Assembly (NCBI RefSeq): GCF_027568575.1
Contig: NZ_JANUVP010000003.1
Source: Caldifermentibacillus hisashii
Lineage (GTDB): Bacteria; Bacillota; Bacilli; Bacillales; Caldibacillaceae
Length of the DNA stretch: 64,000 bases
Direction: 5' to 3' (one strand)
Of this stretch, positions 59,118-64,000 are shown one piece after another. Each line of letters begins with the position of its first letter. Within the stretch, counting starts at the first letter, position 1. The translations under genes and the position numbers were made by a program. Below the pieces are notes generated by a model. That model was not told the DNA's origin and made no database searches. It saw only the letters and a list, made by a program, of their open reading frames with translations.

Positions 59118-59276
59118 ATAAAGTGAAACTTCCATCAGTAGGGTTTTTCTCCATCCCCACTGATGGTTAGTCGAACCAATCGGACCTTTACGGGGCATTT
59201 CAACGCTACCTATCTTCTTGGTAAACTAGAAAATCTTGAGGTGGGGGTGTTGACTCACCATTAAGATGGGATAAAC
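59118..59276 (+). repeat. structured repeat family A, copy 7
   Basis: Best first hairpin: CCATCAGTAGGG with CCCCACTGATGG. Core GTCGAACCAATCGGACC, second stem CAACGCTACCT with AGGTGGGGGTGTTG, third element CACCATTAAGATGGGATAA. Confidence 0.8.
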
Positions 59277-59310
59277 TTGCTTACGTAGATCGTATTCTTT
59301 TTTAGTTAAT

Positions 59311-59409
59311 AGGAAAGTATAAATTTTTCAATTTCTACTTTCCTAACGCATAAGTGCTCTTGCGGCTCTGCTCTCACCTAAAGGCTCGGCAGTCGCCGAG
59401 TTTTCTTTA
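59311..59409 (-). repeat. dispersed hairpin-ended repeat family B, copy 4
   Basis: Reverse orientation: GGAAAGTATAAATTTTTCAA at the left, ACGCATAAGTGCTC, then CTCGGCAGTCGCCGAG and TTTTCTTTA at the right. The first hairpin (CTCGGC-AGTC-GCCGAG) differs only in the loop from copy 2. Immediately 5' of the HxlR gene, so its hairpin may overlap that promoter. Confidence 0.78.
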
Positions 59410-59437
59410 GATAAAATCATGTTAAAGTGGGGTGATG

Positions 59438-59749
59438 ATGTTGGAACCGACACTTTGTCCACGGGTAGAAAAGGCCTTTGAAATCATTGGGAAACGATGG
59501 ACAGGATTAATTATTTACCAATTAATGAATGGTCCCATGCGGTTCTGTGAAATCGAAAGTTCCATACCGATTAGCGGCAGACTCCTTTCAGAACGCCTTA
59601 AGGATCTGGAAAAACTGGGGATTGTATCAAGACAAGTATTCCCGGAAGTGCCGGTCCGGGTGGAATACTCATTAACGGAAAAAGGATTGGCATTAAATCC
59701 GGTGATGAAGGAATTACAAACTTGGGCACTGAAGTATATAGATGTATAA
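59438..59749 (+). CDS. HxlR-family transcriptional regulator (YodB/HypR-like)
   Basis: A winged-helix regulator of about 103 residues: PRVEKAFEIIGKRWTGLIIY, GPMRFCEIESSIPISGRLLSERL and EYSLTEKGLALNPVMKEL form the HxlR domain. A single Cys lies at residue 7 (TLCPRVEK), the place used by YodB (Cys6) to sense quinones and diamide. Start among GTG 59432, ATG 59435 and ATG 59438 is uncertain. It converges on the yceI gene, whose promoter region carries a CTTAC-N5-GTAAG palindrome; that may be its target. Confidence 0.86.
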   Translation: MLEPTLCPRVEKAFEIIGKRWTGLIIYQLMNGPMRFCEIESSIPISGRLLSERLKDLEKLGIVSRQVFPEVPVRVEYSLTEKGLALNPVMKELQTWALKYIDV

Positions 59750-59785
59750 GTAAATGTAGTGAAAAAATTAACTAAAAAACAACAA

Positions 59786-59832
59786 AAATGCCAGCTGACC
59801 ACTTTTCTTCTTGTGATCACCTGGCAGATTTG
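59786..59832. terminator. terminator between converging genes
   Basis: TGCCAGCTGACCAC pairs with GTGATCACCTGGCA, with A/T-rich flanks on both sides. Confidence 0.8.
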
Positions 59833-59833
59833 C

Positions 59834-60367
59834 TTATCCTTTTGTTGCTTCGAGTTCAAGCGAGATGTTTACTTCATTACCAACAAGTACGCCGCCGGTT
59901 TCTAGTGCAGCATTCCATGTTAATCCATAATTGCTTCGATTGATTTGTCCGCTGACAGAAAAACCAGCAGTTTCAGCACCAGTCATCGGATTTTTAGATA
60001 ATCCAACGAGCTCCACTTTGAATGTTTCTGATCGTGTAACACCATGAATGGTCAAATCACCGGTCACATCATATTCATTATCCCTTGTTTTGACTATCTT
60101 TGTAGAAGAAAACGTTAATTTTGGGTATTTTTCTACATCAAAAAAGTCTGCAGATTTTAAATGTCCATCACGGTCTTGGTTTCTTGTGTCAATGCTTGCC
60201 AAATCAACGACAAAATCAATATTTGCGGTTGTTAAATCGGTCGGGTCAGCCTCAATTGTTGCATCAAACGTATGGAACGTTCCTTTCACTTTTGAAATCA
60301 TCATATGTTTTACAGAAAAATCAACACTGCTATGAGCTGCATCTAAAACCCATTTTTCTTTTGCCAT
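59834..60367 (-). CDS. YceI family lipocalin-like protein
   Basis: A 177-residue YceI-domain protein: WVLDAAHSSVDFSVKHMMISKVKGTF at the N-terminus, ASIDTRNQDRDGHLKSADFFDVEKYP near 60 and LTIHGVTR near 104. No signal peptide is present, so it is cytosolic, as in other Bacillus members; the fold binds polyisoprenoids in characterised relatives. ATG 60367 behind GGAGGAATT. Often induced by quinone/oxidant stress regulators of the HxlR or MarR type, fitting its neighbour. Confidence 0.9.
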   Translation of the reverse strand: MAKEKWVLDAAHSSVDFSVKHMMISKVKGTFHTFDATIEADPTDLTTANIDFVVDLASIDTRNQDRDGHLKSADFFDVEKYPKLTFSSTKIVKTRDNEYDVTGDLTIHGVTRSETFKVELVGLSKNPMTGAETAGFSVSGQINRSNYGLTWNAALETGGVLVGNEVNISLELEATKG

Positions 60368-60387
60368 AATTAATTCCTCCATTTCAA

Positions 60388-60402
60388 CTTACTTTATGTA
60401 AG
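60388..60402. promoter_or_regulatory. palindromic operator-like site upstream of yceI
   Basis: CTTACTTTATGTAAG: 5-bp arms CTTAC/GTAAG with a 5-bp spacer, between the yceI ribosome site and its likely promoter; resembles sites bound by small winged-helix regulators. Confidence 0.45.
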
Positions 60403-60711
60403 CTTATTTATATACATAAGTATAAGAGCAAAAGAAATTACTGTCAATTAAAATATCTCGATTTAAAAATATTTTTTTAGAAATAAATTAACCCTGAATG
60501 TTAGCCTCGGCTTTACGAAAAATTTATTGGCACTGAAATTTTGAGCGTTTTGATATTATTTCGCCTATTAATAAACGGAAGAAAATAGACAGCAACTTTT
60601 GCTCAATCCATATCAAAAATTGCAGCAACTACATGGTTGTATTCGGTTAACACTTTTTCAAGCTATGAAATGAGTACAACACCTCTCCTAAGAAAGGTGT
60701 TGCTTGTTTTT
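60403..60711. other. intergenic region ending in an orphan plus-strand terminator
   Basis: Holds the yceI promoter on the left. A clear rightward terminator (AACACCT ... AGGTGTT then TTGTTTTTTC, 60677-60711) has no plus-strand gene ahead of it. A short plus frame just before (YQKLQQLHGCIRLTLFQAMK, ending TGA near 60672) could be the tail of a lost gene. Confidence 0.4.
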
Positions 60712-61176
60712 TCATATGTTTTTATAATGCTTACTTAAAAATTCATCCAAGATTACTTTATGGCCTTTTACCAATTGTCCGGGCAGGTTATCCGGATGGC
60801 AAAATCGGACCGATACCGATTCTGAAAAATCGACCTTCATTTCCCCTGAAAAATGCTTTGTATAATATGCAACAGTAACCATAAAAAACTCATCCCCATT
60901 TTGTGCACGGACAAAATATTCCGGTCCTGAATACACATTAATAAATTGTAATTGATCAACGACGAGACTGGTTTCTTCAAATACTTCTCGACGTGCTGTT
61001 TCTTCCGTTGTTTCTCCCAGTTCCATTAACCCACCCGGTAATCCCCAAAAACCAGTAGGATATGTTCTTTCCTGTAATAAAATTTCACCTTCATCATTTA
61101 CAATAACAGTAACAGAACCTACCAAAATAATAGGTCTTGATCCAATAATTTTACGTAAATCCTCAACATAGCCCAC
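60712..61176 (-). CDS. Nudix hydrolase
   Basis: A 154-residue Nudix protein. Its box GGLMELGETTEETARREVFEETSL (about 48-71, from the GTG start) keeps Gly, Glu and the REVFEE core; the usual Gly after EExx is Ser. GTG 61176 is preferred because AGGAG is eight bases upstream, while ATG 61194 has none. It should cleave a nucleoside diphosphate derivative; substrate unknown. Convergent with nothing; divergent from the second Nudix gene at 61365. Confidence 0.85.
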   Translation of the reverse strand: MGYVEDLRKIIGSRPIILVGSVTVIVNDEGEILLQERTYPTGFWGLPGGLMELGETTEETARREVFEETSLVVDQLQFINVYSGPEYFVRAQNGDEFFMVTVAYYTKHFSGEMKVDFSESVSVRFCHPDNLPGQLVKGHKVILDEFLSKHYKNI

Positions 61177-61364
61177 ATGAATAACTCCTGTCATTTTATT
61201 TTTCTATCTGTATTATATTAATTAATTGCTTCATTGAAAAGAAATCAAGGATAGGAGCTTAAATTACTATTCCATTAAAATGTTGCAAAGATTAATAACA
61301 ATCATACAGCCTTGGTCTTTTTTTGTTATAATATTGATTAAATAGTAAAGAAAGGATTGTTTAT

Positions 61365-61775
61365 ATGAAAAGAGAAAAATCTTGCGGTGCCATTGTTTTT
61401 ACATCCGAAGAACCTCATAAAGTTCTGCTTATTAAACATCAAAACGGCGGGCATTGGGCATTTCCCAAGGGACATGTGGAAGAAGCAGAAACTGAAACCG
61501 AAACTGCCCTTCGTGAAATTGCAGAAGAAACCGGTCTTCAAGTTGAATTGGATACGAACTTTCGCAAAGTGGTTACCTATTCTCCTGCCGGGGACGTTTT
61601 AAAAGATGTCATTTATTTCCTTGCTTACACAAAACCAACCGCCATTCATCGTCAACTGGAGGAAGTAAGTGATGCAAAATGGTTCCCGTTATCTGAAGCC
61701 ATCGACAAAGTGACCTTCGATAACGACAAACTTATTCTTAAAACTGCGATTGATTATATAAAAAAACCAGAGTAA
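61365..61775 (+). CDS. Nudix hydrolase, Ap4A hydrolase-like
   Basis: A 136-residue Nudix enzyme starting EKSCGAIVFT, with HWAFPKGHVEEAETETETALREIAEETGL (about 35-63), a full Nudix box. The WxFPKGH wording and short length match diadenosine tetraphosphate hydrolases and RNA pyrophosphohydrolase-like enzymes. ATG behind AAAGGA. Single gene, ending in a weak hairpin ACCAGAG ... CTCTGGT at 61768. Confidence 0.87.
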   Translation: MKREKSCGAIVFTSEEPHKVLLIKHQNGGHWAFPKGHVEEAETETETALREIAEETGLQVELDTNFRKVVTYSPAGDVLKDVIYFLAYTKPTAIHRQLEEVSDAKWFPLSEAIDKVTFDNDKLILKTAIDYIKKPE

Positions 61776-61826
61776 AAATGCTCTGGTCATCTAGAAATTT
61801 GAGATCTTGTTAGCCAAGGTCTCCAT

Positions 61827-62975
61827 TCAACTTAAATTTTCGGATATAACCACACCACGCTTTTTCATTTCTTCGATATAAATATCACCGGGAACAATTT
61901 GTTCAGGCGGAAAAACGCCTCTTTTTGTAATAATACCATTTGCAATCATTTGTGCAACAACTGAAATCGTATTCGCTGTTGCTCTCGCCATCGCGGTGAT
62001 ATTTTTAGTCGAATCCTTAAATGTCACCATTTCATACGTATAAGTAGCTGGATTTAAATCTTTTTCCCCTGAAACGATTACCCGTAATAAAGTGACATCG
62101 TCTTTATCTTTTAATTCAACAATCGGATCTAGGACCTTTAATAGTACTTTCCTTGGATTAATGGTTTTTCCGTCAACTTCAACTTCATAATCTGTTCTTG
62201 TAAGATTTAAATCAACAAGTAATTTCATCTTTTTCGCATGACCTGGATAACGAATCGTTTTATATTCCAATGTTTCTAATTCCGGATAAGAAATAGATAA
62301 TGTTGAAGTTCCGCCTGATGTATGAAAGGCTTCCAGTGGACCAAATTTTTCAAAATAAATCGGTTCTATTTCAGATAACGATGGTACAACCATTAATTTT
62401 CCATTACGAATAATTAAAGAAGGATCAGTGTAGTGATCAAGTAAACCTTCCATTGAGAACACATGATTGTATTCTAATGGTGGATCCGGTCTTACCGGAA
62501 TTCCGCCCACGTACAATTTTACCGCTGTTGCTTTATCAAGCTTACTGTATCCATAACCTGATAAAATATTAATCATACCCGGAGCTACCCCTAAATCAGG
62601 GATAATGGTAACTCCGGCGTTTTTCGCATCATTTTTTAGTGCAAGTACTTTATCCGTCATATGACCGATATGACCACCTAAATCTACAGAATGAACACCC
62701 ACTTTAATTGCTGTTTTTGCGACGATTTCATTAAACGAGTAAAATAGTGCATTAATAATACAATCAAATTGACTCATAAAATTCGCCAGTTCTTCTTCAT
62801 TACGAGCATCGACTTGAAAGGGAGTCAATTTTTGAGATTGAATTTGTTCACATACTGTTTTTGCACGGTTAAAATCAAGATCAGCCAATCCGACAGTAGT
62901 TACACCGGAACTTTCCACCAAGTCCCGGGCTGCTTCTTTGCCCATAAGTCCAGAGCCTAACACACCGATTTTCAT
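61827..62975 (-). CDS. L-lysine 6-dehydrogenase (saccharopine dehydrogenase family)
   Basis: A 382-residue NAD-dependent enzyme. The Rossmann start KIGVLGSGLMGKEAARDLVE is followed by NALFYSFNEIVAKTAIKVGVHSVDLGGHIG near 88 and PDLGVAPGMINILSGYG near 137, EYKTIRYPGHAKKM near 255. Remembered Geobacillus stearothermophilus lysine 6-dehydrogenase is very similar throughout. It deaminates the epsilon-amino group of lysine, giving the semialdehyde that cyclises to piperideine carboxylate. ATG 62975 behind AAAGGAG. An acyl-CoA dehydrogenase gene lies upstream on the same strand. Confidence 0.9.
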   Translation of the reverse strand: MKIGVLGSGLMGKEAARDLVESSGVTTVGLADLDFNRAKTVCEQIQSQKLTPFQVDARNEEELANFMSQFDCIINALFYSFNEIVAKTAIKVGVHSVDLGGHIGHMTDKVLALKNDAKNAGVTIIPDLGVAPGMINILSGYGYSKLDKATAVKLYVGGIPVRPDPPLEYNHVFSMEGLLDHYTDPSLIIRNGKLMVVPSLSEIEPIYFEKFGPLEAFHTSGGTSTLSISYPELETLEYKTIRYPGHAKKMKLLVDLNLTRTDYEVEVDGKTINPRKVLLKVLDPIVELKDKDDVTLLRVIVSGEKDLNPATYTYEMVTFKDSTKNITAMARATANTISVVAQMIANGIITKRGVFPPEQIVPGDIYIEEMKKRGVVISENLS

Positions 62976-63215
62976 CACAATACTCCTTTCTGTATTTTTT
63001 ATATTGCGACAAGTCAAAAAGTTTGTGACCATTAATTTTATTCATTCTAATAATCACGATGACTTTACTAGTTGTTTAACTGATTCAGTATCATTTTGAA
63101 CCGTTTGTAAGTTGCTGCTTTAGTAGGAAATCTTGACATGATATAGTATCGGGATATTCCGCCATTAATCCGGTTTCATTTGTAGTTGAAAGTTTAGCGG
63201 GGTTCAGTAAGGTGG

Positions 63216-63360
63216 AATAAAGTGAAATTTCCATCAAGGGAGTTCTCTATCCCCACTGATGGTTAGCTGTACCAATCAGGCACTTATCTTCCCCCCTACA
63301 TCCTTGATTTCTCTTAAGCCTCAGGGGGAAAATTTAGTGACCGTTTATGCGGGATAAATT
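63216..63360 (+). repeat. structured repeat family A, copy 8
   Basis: AAAGTGAAATTTCCATCAAGG, partner CCCCACTGATGG, core GCTGTACCAATCAGGC, second stem TTCCCCCC with AGGGGGAA, ending GACCGTTTATGCGGGATAAA. The second half matches copy 2 best. Confidence 0.78.
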
Positions 63361-63374
63361 TTCAGTAAAAAGAC

Positions 63375-63428
63375 GAAAGGGGTAAGAAATGCAAATTGCA
63401 ACAAACAAGGATGAAATACCCCTTTTAT
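63375..63428. terminator. terminator of the acyl-CoA dehydrogenase gene
   Basis: AAAGGGGTA and TACCCCTTT pair across a 30-base loop; the minus strand continues with CGTCTTTTTA. A 16-codon plus-strand frame (ATG 63389) lies inside and is probably chance. Confidence 0.55.
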
Positions 63429-63442
63429 TATCAAATTGAGTT

Positions 63443-64000
63443 TTACTTGATATTCAGTTCATTGTTACCTTCCCAAGCTGGTAGCATTTTGTTTAATGGT
63501 TTATCCTTTCGATAACCTAACACATACTCTGCTTGCATAATTGTATGGATTTCTCTTGTTCCTTCATAAATAACCGGTGCTTTCGAATTCCGTAAAAATC
63601 GCTCTACCGGATATTCATCGGAGTAACCGTAGGCTCCGTGAATTTGGACAGCATCATCGGCAGCTTTATTGGCAAAGTCACATGCCTGCCACTTTGCGAG
63701 TGAGGTTTCACGTGTATTGCGTTTTCCTTGATTTTTCAACTCCCCAGCCTTATAAACAAGAAGTCTGCTCATTTGTAAACCTGCTTCCATATTGGCAATC
63801 ATTTGCTGGACTAATTGATGTTTACCGATGGGTTCTCCAAACGTCTCCCTTTCATGACAATACTTTACACTCGCTTCCAGACAGGCCATGATTTGACCGA
63901 CTGCACCGGCAGCAACCGTAAAACGGCCGTTATCGAGGGCAGACATCGCAATTTTGAATCCTTCACCTTCTTCACCAAGTAAGTTTTCTTTTGGTATTTT
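63443..64000 (-). CDS. acyl-CoA dehydrogenase, C-terminal part (runs off right edge)
   Basis: At least 185 residues remain open at base 64000. The segment KIPKENLLGEEGEGFKIAMS enters from the edge, then DNGRFTVAAGAVGQIMACLE, the ERETFGEPIGKHQLVQQMIA helix, QIHGAYGYSDEYPVERFLRN and catalytic Glu in YEGTREIHTIMQAEYVLG. The C-terminal tail resembles glutaryl-CoA-dehydrogenase-like enzymes of Bacillaceae. Being upstream of lysine 6-dehydrogenase on the same strand, a part in lysine breakdown via glutaryl-CoA is a reasonable guess. Confidence 0.88.
   Translation of the reverse strand, partial: KIPKENLLGEEGEGFKIAMSALDNGRFTVAAGAVGQIMACLEASVKYCHERETFGEPIGKHQLVQQMIANMEAGLQMSRLLVYKAGELKNQGKRNTRETSLAKWQACDFANKAADDAVQIHGAYGYSDEYPVERFLRNSKAPVIYEGTREIHTIMQAEYVLGYRKDKPLNKMLPAWEGNNELNIK

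Noticed and set aside
59118..59276. Repeat family A as a cis-regulatory riboswitch
   Set aside because: Copies lie in both directions relative to neighbouring genes and often downstream of them, so a common leader function does not fit.
63389..63439. 16-codon plus-strand peptide gene behind repeat A copy 8
   Set aside because: It has a ribosome-like site, but it lies inside the terminator hairpin of the minus-strand gene and is too short to support.
1..64000. CRISPR array or prophage
   Set aside because: No regularly spaced short repeats and no run of phage structural, integrase or lysis genes were seen on either strand; the dispersed repeats are single copies in separate gaps.

Overview
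The window looks like chromosome of a low-GC, endospore-forming member of the Bacillaceae. Evidence: three short acid-soluble spore protein genes (tlp, sspN, sspP), spoIIP, a cotX-type coat gene, SpoVK-like AAA ATPase, parE/parC and plsY, aconitase, ThiT under a TPP riboswitch, strong AGGAGG ribosome sites, frequent TTG/GTG starts, and gene order shared in pieces with the B. subtilis yne/citB and yit regions (family knowledge). A lysine 6-dehydrogenase and an R2-like ligand-binding oxidase very like Geobacillus proteins hint at a thermophilic or thermotolerant relative; that is inference and I do not name a species.

Layout. 1-5.1 kb: a yit-like sulfur/sulfolactate locus (YitE-like membrane protein, cysH, a histidine phosphatase, comA, an MFS exporter). 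5.3-8.3 kb: a GAF-LuxR type regulator divergent from an exported protein of unknown function. 8.5-20.3 kb: a long co-directional lipid block: SCP2 - two overlapping acyl-CoA dehydrogenases - enoyl-CoA hydratase - SDR - thiolase - SCP2 - R2lox - acyl-CoA synthetase - acyl reductase-like SDR - aldehyde dehydrogenase. The first dehydrogenase lacks the catalytic Glu and the second has it, which suggests a heteromeric enzyme; the whole block looks like a beta-oxidation-like pathway for a bulky or branched lipid. 20.4-28.9 kb: sirtuin, NRDE protein, htpG behind a CIRCE operator, an acyl-CoA ligase, small proteins, a MESH1-like alarmone hydrolase, a DCC protein, a phosphoglycerate-mutase-like phosphatase. 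29-33.4 kb: an AT-rich accessory patch with a HipA-like kinase/partner pair and decayed genes (proline dehydrogenase tail, MFS, homing endonuclease). 33.4-49.4 kb: carD, parC, parE, yneT, plsY, spoIIP, a MifM-like arrest peptide with yidC2, yneQ, yneP, tandem AAA ATPase, tlp, sspN, fbpB-like. 49.8-56.4 kb: aconitase, tRNA-Lys(CUU), sspP, Hsp20, M20 peptidase. 56.5-64 kb: ThiT, HtrA, HxlR/YceI, two Nudix proteins, lysine 6-dehydrogenase and the end of an acyl-CoA dehydrogenase.

Two families of dispersed structured repeats recur in the spaces between genes. Family A (about 140-155 bp, eight copies) folds into two or three stems whose arms change together between copies. Family B (about 97 bp, four copies, one expanded to about 240 bp) has a hairpin at each end, like a non-autonomous mobile element.

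The most interesting signals are the R2lox lipid cluster with its apparently heteromeric acyl-CoA dehydrogenase, the MifM-like peptide whose last codons are complementary to the yidC2 ribosome site, CIRCE control of htpG, the HipA-like pair, and the covarying repeat family A. All coordinates and motifs were read by eye; no database search was possible.
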